Shown in pieces: positions 33,463-42,415 of a stretch of 49,821 nt of DNA. The translations under genes were made by a program, and so were the position numbers. The DNA comes from CAG-390 sp045636385 (GTDB lineage: Bacteria; Bacillota; Clostridia; Oscillospirales; CAG-272), in assembly GCA_045636385.1 (NCBI GenBank), contig JAZTXK010000070.1, positions 1 through 49,821 of the forward strand. Direction: 5' to 3'. Within the stretch, counting starts at the first letter, position 1, and every line of letters begins with the position of its first letter. Below the pieces are notes generated by a model. The model worked only from the letters and a program-made list of their open reading frames with translations, was not told where the DNA came from and ran no database searches.

Positions 33463-34740
33463 TTATACTATTATACCAATAATCTGGCAAGCGAACACGA
33501 CCAGCACAAGTGCGATCGGGTACGTCGATGCATACGCGCCTGCAACGTCATCTGTCTCCGCAACTGCGATAAGAGTACCGAGCGCGGGGGTGGACGTCAT
33601 ACCGCCGGTGATAGAGCCGAGGGTATTGAGCAGGGGAAGCTTGCAGATCTTTCTCGCAAAGATGTAACCGACCACCATCGGAACGAGGGTGATGATAACG
33701 CCTGCGATAAAGCCGTAGAGAACGATCATAAGACCGTACTCGGAATTCTGGATCTGCTGTACGAGCTGAACTCCGCCCTCGACGCCTGCGCCGAGAAGGA
33801 AGAGTACCAGACCGAACTCGCGGAAGATCTTGAGCACCTGAACGTTAACTCTCATATTGAGCGGACCGATGTGTCCGAAATGAGCGAGAACGAGTGCCAT
33901 AATCAGAGGACCGCCGGTCATACCGAGCGAGAAGCAAGAGCCCGAGAAGCCTTCGCTTGTGAGCGGGATCTTGATCGAGCCGAGAAGGAGTCCGAGAACG
34001 ACAGCAACGCCGAAAGCCGCGAGGCCGTAGCCGTCAATGTCAAAAGTCTTCTTTTCCTTCTTTGCGGTCTTTGCTTCGGTCTTTTCCTCGGTCTTCGCGG
34101 GACCTGCGATGAGAGCTCTCTCTTTTGCCATATCAGCCTTGAGGAGCTTCGGCATGATCTGAACGAAGAGAACTACGCCTACAACTCCGAAGGGGTAGGA
34201 GATAGCCTGACCGAGAGAAACCATTGCAGCCTCGTCGCCTGCGATCTCCTTAGCTGCGGAGAATGCGGGGGTCGAGGTGAGAGCGCCGGAGAGGACTCCG
34301 CTTGCGAAAGCGGAGCCGATTCCGGGGATGAGCGCAAAGGCGGTTGCAACGCCTGCGCCGATTACGATAATAAGTGCTCCCATAGGGAGGTATGTCTTCG
34401 CGTTCTTCTTAAGATCGCGGAAGAATTTCGGGCCTGCGATAGAGCCTACCGCGGTCACAAAGAGTACAAGTCCGATATCGCCGATAAAGCCGTAGGAATC
34501 CATTGCCGCCGCGGATGCATCGGCAATGAAGAACTTCGAGATAACGGGGATATTCTGAAGCCCCTCAAGGGTAAAGAGATAACCGAAAAGGAGCGCGATA
34601 AGGAATACTCCCGCCGTTCCGAGCGAAACACCCTTGATCGAGATTCTGCCGAGGCAATAGCCAAGGAAGGTGATGAAGAATGCGCCGATAAGAACAACTG
34701 CGGCTGAACCGGGATTAATCAGCTTAGAAATAAACTCCAT
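33463..34740 (-). CDS. AAEx-family (AspT/YidE-like) transporter, predicted C4-dicarboxylate exchanger
   Basis: The 425-residue membrane protein has two homologous halves of about five segments each. Each half carries the family hallmark: GALTSTPAF (152-160) and GGMTSTPALG (near 388). A charged cytoplasmic linker rich in Lys/Glu (about 203-235) joins them. AspT and YidE normally carry TrkA_C domains in this linker and are about 550 residues; they are absent here. Family members exchange aspartate for alanine or export succinate (SucE). Its position between frdA and fumA strongly suggests succinate export or C4-dicarboxylate exchange, though this is inferred from context. Confidence 0.85.
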   Translation of the reverse strand: MEFISKLINPGSAAVVLIGAFFITFLGYCLGRISIKGVSLGTAGVFLIALLFGYLFTLEGLQNIPVISKFFIADASAAAMDSYGFIGDIGLVLFVTAVGSIAGPKFFRDLKKNAKTYLPMGALIIVIGAGVATAFALIPGIGSAFASGVLSGALTSTPAFSAAKEIAGDEAAMVSLGQAISYPFGVVGVVLFVQIMPKLLKADMAKERALIAGPAKTEEKTEAKTAKKEKKTFDIDGYGLAAFGVAVVLGLLLGSIKIPLTSEGFSGSCFSLGMTGGPLIMALVLAHFGHIGPLNMRVNVQVLKIFREFGLVLFLLGAGVEGGVQLVQQIQNSEYGLMIVLYGFIAGVIITLVPMVVGYIFARKICKLPLLNTLGSITGGMTSTPALGTLIAVAETDDVAGAYASTYPIALVLVVFACQIIGIIV

Positions 34741-34760
34741 TGTGGTTTAGTCGCCCCCTC

Positions 34761-36362
34761 TTATCTTTCGTGGCGAGCGTAGTTGGGGAGAAGCATGGGA
34801 GATACGCCCTCTGCGGTCGCACCTGCTGCGTCGAGCTCTTCTGCGTAAGCCTGGAGGTGATCAAGGTTCATAGTGCCAAGCTCAACTTCCTTTGCCTTTG
34901 CAGCTGCAGCCTTACCTGCGTTTCTACCGAATACGATGATGTCAAGGAGGGAGTTACCCATAAGTCTGTTTCTGCCGTGGATACCGCCGACAGCCTCACC
35001 CGCAACGAGGAGGTTGGGGATAGCCTTGGTGAAGCCCTCTCCGCCGATCTCAAGACCACCGTTCTGGTAGTGGAGAGTGGGGTAGATAAGGATCGGAACC
35101 TTTCTCATATCGATTCCGTAGTTCATGTACATACGCATCATAGCGGGGATTCTCTTCTCGATGGTGCCCTCGCCGTGAAGCTTTTCGATCATGGGAGTAT
35201 CAAGCCATACGCCCTTGCCGCTGGGAGTGTTTACGCCCTTACCGTTGGTGGAGCACTCACGGATGATGGATGCTGCAGAAACGTCACGGGTCTCAAGGGG
35301 ATGCATGAATGCCTCACCCTCGGAGTTTACGAGCATCGCGCCGATCGAACGAACCTTCTCGGTAACGAGAGCGCCCTTGATCTGTGCGGGATAGATAGCT
35401 CCGGTGGGGTGGTACTGGATGGTGTCCTGATAAAGGAGGGGAGCACCTGCGCGGTAACCGAGAACGAGACCGTCTGCGGTTGCGCCGTAGTGGTTAGAGG
35501 TGGGGAAGCCCTGGTAGTGGAGACGACCTGCACCGCCGGTAGCGATGATAACGGTCTTTGCCTTTGCTACGAGGTAATCCTCGGTCTCAAGGTTCTGGAG
35601 AACTGCGCCGGCAACCTGACCCTTTTCGTCCTTGATGAGCTCAACTGCTGCGGTGAACTCAACAACGGGAACCTTGCGGTTGAGAACTTCGTCGCGAACG
35701 GTTCTCATGATCTCCGCGCCGGAGTAGTCCTTACAAGCGTGCATTCTCTTTCTGGAGGTTCCACCGCCGTGGGTGGTAACCATGTTACCCTCTGCGTCCT
35801 TATCGAACATAACGCCGAGGTCGTTGAGCCAACGGATAGCGTCGGGAGCTTCCATAACGAGACGGCGAAGAAGCTCGGGACGAGCTGCGAAGTGTCCGCC
35901 GCCGAAAGCGTCGAGATAGTGCTGAACGGGGGAGTCGTTGGGCTTATCTGCAGCCTGGATACCACCCTCAGCCATCATGGTGTTAGCGTCACCAATGCGG
36001 AGCTTGGTAACGATCATTACATTTGCGCCAGCCTCGTGAGCCTCGATTGCAGCTGCGCAGCCTGCGCCGCCGCCGCCGATTACGAGAACGTCAACGTCGT
36101 AATCTACCTTATTAAGGTCGATCTTTTCGCCGAGAATACGGCTGTTGGAGTGAAGAAGCTCGCCAAGCTCGCAGGGAACCTTCTCGCCCTTGTTGGGACC
36201 AACCTTGATCTCAACGAAGCCGTCCTCACGGTAGTCGGGGTGGTAAGCCTTGAGAAGAGCCGACTTTTCATCAGCGGTCATACGTCTGGGCTCTGTTGCC
36301 ATACGCGCCTCACGGGACGCTTCAAGCTTCTTTATGGAATCAAGCATTTCCTGAGTATACAT
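34761..36362 (-). CDS. frdA: Fumarate reductase flavoprotein subunit, soluble type
   Basis: The 533-residue FAD enzyme follows the SdhA/FrdA/TfrA pattern: FAD site VLVIGGGGAGCAAAIEA (93-109), the HGGGTSRKR segment, the capping-domain IGAMLVNSEGEAF, LHYQNGGLEI and the active-site GRNRLMGNSLLD. The histidine that binds FAD covalently in membrane FrdA/SdhA is replaced by asparagine (N127 in ANTMMAEGG), so FAD is probably non-covalent. An unusual N-terminal extension of about 90 residues precedes the FAD domain. No membrane-anchor gene is present. It is 14 bases after frdB, in an operon with Flx-Hdr and fumarase. Fumarate reduction, not succinate oxidation, is the likely direction. Confidence 0.88.
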   Translation of the reverse strand: MYTQEMLDSIKKLEASREARMATEPRRMTADEKSALLKAYHPDYREDGFVEIKVGPNKGEKVPCELGELLHSNSRILGEKIDLNKVDYDVDVLVIGGGGAGCAAAIEAHEAGANVMIVTKLRIGDANTMMAEGGIQAADKPNDSPVQHYLDAFGGGHFAARPELLRRLVMEAPDAIRWLNDLGVMFDKDAEGNMVTTHGGGTSRKRMHACKDYSGAEIMRTVRDEVLNRKVPVVEFTAAVELIKDEKGQVAGAVLQNLETEDYLVAKAKTVIIATGGAGRLHYQGFPTSNHYGATADGLVLGYRAGAPLLYQDTIQYHPTGAIYPAQIKGALVTEKVRSIGAMLVNSEGEAFMHPLETRDVSAASIIRECSTNGKGVNTPSGKGVWLDTPMIEKLHGEGTIEKRIPAMMRMYMNYGIDMRKVPILIYPTLHYQNGGLEIGGEGFTKAIPNLLVAGEAVGGIHGRNRLMGNSLLDIIVFGRNAGKAAAAKAKEVELGTMNLDHLQAYAEELDAAGATAEGVSPMLLPNYARHER

Positions 36363-36376
36363 TCTGTCTTACCTCC

Positions 36377-37051
36377 TTATTTCTCGATATCTCTGGTGTT
36401 GTAGAGCTCCTGCATTTCGGAGATAGGCTTCTGCATAACCTTCTCGATGAGCTCGTCGTACTCGCCCTTGTTGATCTCTGCAACGCGGTTGATGAGGTGC
36501 TCGGTCTCGGGAGCGATGTACTTACCGGTAAGACGTCTTGCAAGAAGTCCTACGTGGGGGTGCGAGATCTCTGCAGGGCAGCGAACCGAGCAGCATCCGC
36601 AGGATACGCAGTCGAAGGATTCCTCTGCGCACTTCTCGAACTCGCCTCTCTGAGCGTATGCAATGTACTGCATAACGTTGAGGGACTGAGTACAAGCCTT
36701 GGTGCAGGCATTGCATCCGATGCAGGAGTAGATCTCAGGGTAGAGCTCCATCATAACCTGCTGGTTGGGGCGGAGATCCTTGATCTCGTAAGTTCTCTTA
36801 TCAGTGGGGAAGAAGGGGATGGAAGCAACGTACATGCCTTCCTGTACCTGAGTCTGGCAAGCGAGGCAGGTCTTGAGCTCGTTCTGGCCCTTGATTCTGT
36901 AAATAGTAGCGCAAGCACCGCAGAAACCGTGGCGGCAGCCGCATCCTCTCTTGAGGGTGTAGCCTGCATATTCCATAGCCGTCATGATCGTAAGGTCTCC
37001 GGGAACGCTGTATTTCTTACCGAAGAAATACACATTAACCATATTTTCCAT
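36377..37051 (-). CDS. frdB: Fumarate reductase iron-sulfur subunit
   Basis: The 224-residue protein has a plant-ferredoxin-like [2Fe-2S] domain (GCGCRHGFCGAC then a later CLAC). Two C-terminal cluster motifs follow: CIGCNACTKAC and CVSCGCCSVRCP. In ordinary FrdB the second and third clusters are [4Fe-4S] and [3Fe-4S]. Here both motifs have four cysteines, suggesting two cubanes, and the quinone-site partner is missing. ATG 37051 is chosen; the longer TTG-initiated frame overlaps the AAAGGA ribosome-binding site. It lies 41 bases after FlxA. It probably carries electrons from the Hdr/Flx complex to FrdA. Confidence 0.85.
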   Translation of the reverse strand: MENMVNVYFFGKKYSVPGDLTIMTAMEYAGYTLKRGCGCRHGFCGACATIYRIKGQNELKTCLACQTQVQEGMYVASIPFFPTDKRTYEIKDLRPNQQVMMELYPEIYSCIGCNACTKACTQSLNVMQYIAYAQRGEFEKCAEESFDCVSCGCCSVRCPAEISHPHVGLLARRLTGKYIAPETEHLINRVAEINKGEYDELIEKVMQKPISEMQELYNTRDIEK

Positions 37052-37092
37052 ATTTGGTTTAAGTCCTTTCAATAATTCAGTTTAGATGTTGA

Positions 37093-37995
37093 TTAATACT
37101 CGGGGGGAAGCTCGTCGATCTCGTCGAAGCGGAATACCGGTCCGTCCTTGCAGACGTACTTGGAGCCGATATTGCATCTTCCGCACTTACCGACACCGCA
37201 CTTCATGCGAAGCTCGAGTGTGCTGTAGATCTGTGTCTTGGAAACGCCCATATCGCCGAGCGCGCCGAGAACGAACTTGATCATGATGGGAGGTCCGCAG
37301 ATGAGGGAGATGGTATTGATACCGAACTCAACCTGTCCTGCCTCTCCGAGCTCCTTAACGTAGGTGGGAACGAAGCCAACGTGGCCATCCCAGCCCTCCT
37401 GCTCACGGTCGATGGTGAGGTGTACGTTTACGCCCTCGGTATGCATCCAGACTTCCTGGATCTCCTTGAGCTGAACGAGGTCGTCTGCCGAACGGGAACC
37501 GTAGATGATATCTACCTTGCCGTAGTCGGGTCTGTTGTCGATAACGTAGTTGATTACCGAACGGAGGGGCGCAAGACCGATACCGCCGGCGATGAATACG
37601 AGATCCTTACCCTTGAGGACGGTGTCAACGGGGAAGTTGTTACCGTAGGGACCTCTTACTGTGATCTCGGAACCTACCTCGAGGCTGTGAAGAACCTCGG
37701 TGAGCATTCCGCATCTCTTGATACTGAATTCCTGATATTCTTTGTTTGTGGGGGAGGATGTGATCGAGAACATACCCTCGCTTACGCCGGGAACGCAGAG
37801 CATTGCGCACTGGCCGGGCATATGCTCGAAGAGCTTGCCGCCCTCGGGAGCGTTTACGCGGAAGGTCTTAACGTCGGGGGTCTCCTCGCGGATGTCGGTG
37901 ATAATACCGACCATGGGGATCAGGGTGTCGTGCTTAAAGCCGGGGAAGCAAGAGCACTCGTGCTCGCCGTGCTTATGTTCATTGTTGCAGCTCAT
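37093..37995 (-). CDS. flxA: FlxA-like FAD/NAD-binding subunit
   Basis: The 300-residue protein is of the ferredoxin-NADP reductase type, similar to AsrB and to HydG-type hydrogenase subunits. It has a FAD-binding beta-barrel, an NAD-binding domain with VFIAGGIGLAPLRS and CGPPIMIKF, and a C-terminal [2Fe-2S] site MKCGVGKCGRC...C. In FlxABCD complexes this subunit oxidises NADH. An N-terminal Cys/His-rich stretch (CNNEHKHGEHEC) is additional. ATG 37995 has GGGAG ten bases upstream; a GTG at 38001 would overlap the flxB stop. It is the likely NADH entry point of the complex. Confidence 0.87.
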   Translation of the reverse strand: MSCNNEHKHGEHECSCFPGFKHDTLIPMVGIITDIREETPDVKTFRVNAPEGGKLFEHMPGQCAMLCVPGVSEGMFSITSSPTNKEYQEFSIKRCGMLTEVLHSLEVGSEITVRGPYGNNFPVDTVLKGKDLVFIAGGIGLAPLRSVINYVIDNRPDYGKVDIIYGSRSADDLVQLKEIQEVWMHTEGVNVHLTIDREQEGWDGHVGFVPTYVKELGEAGQVEFGINTISLICGPPIMIKFVLGALGDMGVSKTQIYSTLELRMKCGVGKCGRCNIGSKYVCKDGPVFRFDEIDELPPEY

Positions 37996-37997
37996 TA

Positions 37998-39026
37998 TCA
38001 CTTATCTCCCTTCTCGCTGAATGCTTTGATTACCTTGACGATATTGAGAGAAGCGGGGCACTTGTCCACGCAACGTCCGCATCCTACGCAGGAATACATA
38101 CCGTCGTTGTTTGCAGGGAAGTAGACGAGCTTGTGCATAAATCTCTGTCTGAATCTCTGCATCTGGCTGTTACGGTTGTTACCGTGAGCCATCATTGTAA
38201 AGTCGGAGTACATGCAGGAGTCCCAGCAGCGGTATCTCTGCACACCGTTACCGGTGTTGTAGTCCTTGATATCGTAGCACTGGCAGGTGGGGCAAACGAA
38301 GGTACATGTGCCGCACGCAAGACAGGGCTTGTAAAGCTCGTTCCAGAGAGCGTCGTTGAACTTCTCGGTGAGAACGTCGCCGTTCCAACCTTCGAGAGAT
38401 ATATTAGAATAAGGAAGCTTTTCTACGATCTCCTTAACCGCGGTCTTCTCTGCCTCGACCTTGCTCTCGCAGGTTTCGGTAAGAAGAGCCTTTACGCTCT
38501 CGGTAAGTGCCTCACCCTTTTCGGTGAGAGCCTTCCAGTAGAGCTCACCCTCGATCATCCAGGTTGCAACGTCTGCTGCGGGCTCGGTGCAATCAACACC
38601 GAATACCTTACAGAAGCAGCTCTCCTCGGGCTCGTGGCAAGCAAGGCCGACGATGATGCCGTTTGCGCGGCGTGCCGCGTAGAAGGAGTCAACGGGATCG
38701 GAAAGGAATACCTTGTCAAGAACCTCGATACCCTTGATATCGCAAGCCTTCATGCCGAAAACGACGAAGGGAGCGTCAACGAGTGCCTCGGGAGTGATCT
38801 TGAGCTTGTTATCTTCCTTATGACAGCTGTAAAGTGTCTCGCTCTGGGGGAAGAATACGTCCTTGGGGGACTTTACGGTCTTGAGAGTGTCAAGATCAAC
38901 GCAAGCGTCAGCAGTGTATGCTGCGAAGTTGGTCTGACCTGCTACCTGTACGGGCAGGTAGAGCTCTTTGGTTTCATTAATGAGGGCGAACAGGGACGCC
39001 AGATTTTCTTTTGCTATCTTATACAT
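37998..39026 (-). CDS. flxB: FlxB/AsrA-like double-cluster iron-sulfur subunit
   Basis: The 342-residue protein resembles AsrA/HydB-type electron-transfer subunits. It has an N-terminal domain with CDIKGIEVLDK and a conserved CHEPEESCFC motif, and a C-terminal two-cluster ferredoxin domain (CLACGTCTFVCPTC, CVGCGRCVDKCP). ATG 39026 overlaps the flxC stop by one base (TGATG), so the two are translationally coupled. With FlxA it forms the NADH-oxidising module. The subunit letter is assigned by analogy and could be swapped with flxC. Confidence 0.82.
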   Translation of the reverse strand: MYKIAKENLASLFALINETKELYLPVQVAGQTNFAAYTADACVDLDTLKTVKSPKDVFFPQSETLYSCHKEDNKLKITPEALVDAPFVVFGMKACDIKGIEVLDKVFLSDPVDSFYAARRANGIIVGLACHEPEESCFCKVFGVDCTEPAADVATWMIEGELYWKALTEKGEALTESVKALLTETCESKVEAEKTAVKEIVEKLPYSNISLEGWNGDVLTEKFNDALWNELYKPCLACGTCTFVCPTCQCYDIKDYNTGNGVQRYRCWDSCMYSDFTMMAHGNNRNSQMQRFRQRFMHKLVYFPANNDGMYSCVGCGRCVDKCPASLNIVKVIKAFSEKGDK

Positions 39027-40006
39027 CACTTGCTACCTCTTTCGTTAACGATGGAGGGCTCGGCGTCCTCGGTGTCGAAGTTTACGAGAGGAGCGCGGCT
39101 TCCTGCCTCTGCACCTGCTACGTACTCGCCGTAGATCTCATTGATATCCTTGATGAACTTTCTGTTGAAGAGGTGGAGCGGGATGCCCTGAGGACATACT
39201 CTGCTGCACTCGCCACAGTCGGTGCATCTGCCCGCAACGTGGAACGCGCGGATGATATGGAACATCTTTTCCTCGAAGGAATCGACGTTTGCCTTCTGTG
39301 CGGAATCGAACTTGGTGCTGTCGAATACGCACTTACGGCAGGAGCAAGCGGGACATACGTTTCTGCAAGCGTTGCAGCGGATGCACTTGGAAAGCTCAGC
39401 CTTGAAGAACTCGAACTTCTCTGCGGGGCTCATAGCCTCGATCTTTGCAACCTCTGCGAATCTCTCGCTGTCAGCGGTATCTCTCGACTCGCCGATGATC
39501 TCGTCATAGATCTTGTGCTCCTTGCCCTTGCAAACGTGGCAACGCTCAAGCATGCCGTCGTTGTAAGCGCAGGATTTCTTACCATATATAGTATCGATCT
39601 CGAGAGTGTCGCAAGCGTCGGTCATCTCGGCACCGCTGATAGCGGTGATACCCTTGATTCCGGTCTTCTTGATTCGCTCGATATCGAGCTTGCCCTTACA
39701 GCCAACGCCGATGATGTACGCCTTGTCGCGGTCAACACGGTGCTCGGTGATGAGCTGGTTGAAGCTGTATGTATCGCAGGGCTTGAGGCAAACGAGAGTC
39801 TTACCCTCGAGCTTGGATGCCTCGATCATGTATTTGGAAAGGTTTGCTCCGCAGAAGCCGTTGTAAACGAACTTGTCAAGGCTCTCTACGGTCTCAAAGT
39901 ATGCGGGCTCGGGATTGTAGGGCATATCGCCGATCTTCCAGCCCAGAACTCTTGCTACGGTACCGTTGCCGAGGAGTTCCTTTGCGCGAGTAATCAGTTC
40001 TTGCAT
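39026..40006 (-). CDS. flxC: FlxC/FrhB-like iron-sulfur subunit
   Basis: The 326-residue protein has an FrhB/FdhB-like N-terminal domain (GFCGANLS, CLKPCDTYSFNQLI, IIGVGCKGKLD). A C-terminal ferredoxin domain with CIRCNACRNVCPACSC and CTDCGECSRVCP follows. FrhB-type subunits bind flavin and interact with F420, ferredoxin or NAD partners. In Flx complexes this protein bridges the NADH-oxidising part and MvhD-like FlxD. It overlaps flxD by 13 bases and flxB by one base. Flavin binding is plausible but not shown by a diagnostic motif here. Confidence 0.82.
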   Translation of the reverse strand: MQELITRAKELLGNGTVARVLGWKIGDMPYNPEPAYFETVESLDKFVYNGFCGANLSKYMIEASKLEGKTLVCLKPCDTYSFNQLITEHRVDRDKAYIIGVGCKGKLDIERIKKTGIKGITAISGAEMTDACDTLEIDTIYGKKSCAYNDGMLERCHVCKGKEHKIYDEIIGESRDTADSERFAEVAKIEAMSPAEKFEFFKAELSKCIRCNACRNVCPACSCRKCVFDSTKFDSAQKANVDSFEEKMFHIIRAFHVAGRCTDCGECSRVCPQGIPLHLFNRKFIKDINEIYGEYVAGAEAGSRAPLVNFDTEDAEPSIVNERGSK

Positions 40007-40431
40007 CTCAGATCCCCCAATCTGACGTTCTCGCCGAGATCCTTGATCTTGGCTACGAAGTCATTCATTGTCTCAGAGAACTTAACGCCCCCTGCGGCGG
40101 ATACCCACTCAACGCGGGTACGGCCCTTCTCAACGCCGATATAATCAAGCATCGAGAACAGCATGGTCATTCTTCTTCTTGCATAGTAGTTACCTGTGCT
40201 GTAATGGCAGTCGCCGGGGTGGCATCCGCAGATGATAACGCCGTCAGCGCCCTTTTCAAAAGCACGAAGGATGAACATAGGATTTACACGGCAGGAGCAG
40301 GGAACGCGGATGATCTTTACATCAGCGGGGTAAGCAAGTCTCGAGCTTCCCGCAAGGTCCGCACCCGCATAGCTGCACCAGTTGCAACAAAAAGCAACTA
40401 TCTTGGGTCTGAATTCGTTATTTACCGACAT
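39994..40431 (-). CDS. flxD: FlxD/MvhD-like [2Fe-2S] subunit
   Basis: The 145-residue protein matches the F420-nonreducing hydrogenase delta subunit (MvhD). It has CCNWCSYAGAD (C15, C16, C19), VPCSCR (C45, C47) and CGCHPGDC (C68, C70, C75). MvhD carries a [2Fe-2S] cluster and hands electrons to HdrA. GGAGG lies before the ATG. It overlaps hdrA by 10 bases at its start and flxC by 13 at its end. This is the physical link between Flx and HdrABC. Confidence 0.93.
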   Translation of the reverse strand: MSVNNEFRPKIVAFCCNWCSYAGADLAGSSRLAYPADVKIIRVPCSCRVNPMFILRAFEKGADGVIICGCHPGDCHYSTGNYYARRRMTMLFSMLDYIGVEKGRTRVEWVSAAGGVKFSETMNDFVAKIKDLGENVRLGDLRCKN

Positions 40432-42410
40432 ATTGCATCTACCTCCGACAAGATCTGTCTGTTAGAGAAGCCCTGAAGGTCCATAGCTCCGGAAGGACAA
40501 GCAACGGTACAAGCACCGCATCCCTGGCAGAGCGCGCTGTTAACGATCGCTATGCGGCGGGTCTCACGGATACCGTGGTCGTTGACGAGAGTGTCCTCGT
40601 AGGAGATAGCACCGTAGGGACATACGTTTGCACAGCTCGAGCAACCGTTACAGAGAAGCTCGTCTGCCTTTGCGGTGCAGGGGTTAGTAAGAAGCTTATC
40701 CTTTGCAAGGAGTCCGACAACCTTAACGGCTGCAGCACCCGCCTGAGATACGGTCTCGGGAATATCCTTCGGTCCCTGAACGACACCGGAGAGGAAGATA
40801 CCCGCGGTGGGAGACTCAACGGGACGGAGCTTTGCGTGAGCCTCGGTAAGGAAGTTGTTGGTATCGATACTTGCGGTGAGCATGGTAGCGATCTTTCTTA
40901 CGTCCTTATTGGGCTCGATAGCGGTAGCAAGAACTACCATATCAGCTTCCTTGAGGATCTGCTTGTTGTCAAGAAGGTCGGAGCCCTGAACGAGGAGCTT
41001 TCCGTTAGGCTGGGGAATAACCTTACCAACCTGACCCTTGACGTAGTTTACACCGTACTGCTCAACTGCGCGGCGGTAGAACTCGTCAAAGTTCTTACCG
41101 GGGGTACGAACGTCGATGTAGAATACGGTTACGTTAACATCCGGATACTTATCGCGGATGAGCATTGCGTGCTTTGCGGTGTACATACAGCAGATCTTGG
41201 AGCAGTAGGGCTTACCTCTGTCGTCCGAGCAACGGCTGCCGACACACTGAATGAATACGATCTCCTTGGGTGCCTTACCGTCGGAAAGTCTCTCGAGGTG
41301 ACCGTGGGTAGGACCTGCGGCGTTCATAACTCTCTCGAGCTCGAGGGAGGTAATAACGTCGGGGCTCTGGTTATATGCGTACTCGTCGTACTTGTCAAGG
41401 CTGATGGTGTCGAAACCGGTTGCAACGACGATTGCGCCGTACTTTTCGGTTACGATCTCATCCTGCTGAGTGTAATCAACTGCGCCTGCTGCACAGATCT
41501 TCTGGCAGAGACCGCACTTGCCGGTCTTGAACTTGATACAAGCCTCGGTGTCGATTACGGGTACGTTCGGGATAGCCTGAGCGAAGGGAGTGTAGATAGC
41601 GGTTCTGGTATTGAGCGCTCTGTTGAACTCGCTGGGAGTCTTCTTAGAGGGGCACTTTTCCTGACATGCGCCGCAACCGGTACACTTGTCAGCGTCGATA
41701 TATCTTGCCTTCTTGCGGATATCAACGGTAAAGTCGCCTACGAAGCCGCTTACCTTCTCTACTTCACTGTAAGTATAAATGGTGATCTTCTCGTGAGCTG
41801 CTGCCTCAACCATCTTAGGAGTAAGGATACAAGCAGAACAGTCGAGAGTGGGGAAGGTCTTGTCGATCTGGGACATTCTTCCGCCGATAGAGGGGGTCTT
41901 CTCAACGATATCAACCTCGTAGCCTGCGTCAGCGATATCGAGCGCGGTCTGGATACCTGCGATCCCGCCGCCGATAACGAGTGCGCGCTTGGTTACGCGG
42001 CTCTCGCCGGGGGTGAGGGGAGTGTTGAGGTTAACCTTTGCAACTGCGGCACGAGCGAGGATAACTGCCTTTTCGGTAGCCTCGGTGATATCCTTGTGGA
42101 TCCACGAAACGTGCTCACGGATATTTGCGATCTCAACCATATAGGGGTTGATGCCTGCGCGCTCAGCTGCCTTTCTGAAGGTAGCCTCGTGCATACGGGG
42201 AGAGCAGGAGCAAACAACGATACCGGTCAGCTTCTTCTCTTTTACTGCGATGGCGATCTTCTCCTGACCTGCCTCGGAGCACATGTACTGATAATCTTCA
42301 GCATGTACTACGCCGGGCTCGGCGGCGATCACTTCGACAACTTTCTTAACGTCTACCGTTGCGGCGATGTTACTACCGCAGTGACAGACAAATACACCAA
42401 TTCTCTGCAT
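40422..42410 (-). CDS. hdrA: HdrA, bifurcating flavoprotein of the Flx-Hdr complex
   Basis: The 662-residue protein is full-length HdrA. An N-terminal Cys domain (CHCGSN) precedes a thioredoxin-reductase-like FAD domain (ALVIGGGIAGIQTA near 145) with the DCSACILTPKM segment. Ferredoxin motifs include CTGCGACQEKCP, a CxxC-type insert CGLCQKIC, and at the C-terminus CNGCSSCANVCP and CQGCGACTVACP. Its FAD splits electrons between ferredoxin and HdrB. ATG 42410 has AGAGGTGA five bases upstream; a GTG at 42419 overlaps the hdrC stop. The coding frame lacks TTA, CTA and TCA codons, a sign of high expression. Confidence 0.94.
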   Translation of the reverse strand: MQRIGVFVCHCGSNIAATVDVKKVVEVIAAEPGVVHAEDYQYMCSEAGQEKIAIAVKEKKLTGIVVCSCSPRMHEATFRKAAERAGINPYMVEIANIREHVSWIHKDITEATEKAVILARAAVAKVNLNTPLTPGESRVTKRALVIGGGIAGIQTALDIADAGYEVDIVEKTPSIGGRMSQIDKTFPTLDCSACILTPKMVEAAAHEKITIYTYSEVEKVSGFVGDFTVDIRKKARYIDADKCTGCGACQEKCPSKKTPSEFNRALNTRTAIYTPFAQAIPNVPVIDTEACIKFKTGKCGLCQKICAAGAVDYTQQDEIVTEKYGAIVVATGFDTISLDKYDEYAYNQSPDVITSLELERVMNAAGPTHGHLERLSDGKAPKEIVFIQCVGSRCSDDRGKPYCSKICCMYTAKHAMLIRDKYPDVNVTVFYIDVRTPGKNFDEFYRRAVEQYGVNYVKGQVGKVIPQPNGKLLVQGSDLLDNKQILKEADMVVLATAIEPNKDVRKIATMLTASIDTNNFLTEAHAKLRPVESPTAGIFLSGVVQGPKDIPETVSQAGAAAVKVVGLLAKDKLLTNPCTAKADELLCNGCSSCANVCPYGAISYEDTLVNDHGIRETRRIAIVNSALCQGCGACTVACPSGAMDLQGFSNRQILSEVDAICR

Positions 42411-42415
42411 TCTGC

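Noticed and set aside
34740..36404. A 554-codon plus-strand frame opposite frdA
   Set aside because: Codon-aligned shadow of a highly biased gene; composition is Cys/Leu/Val-rich nonsense.
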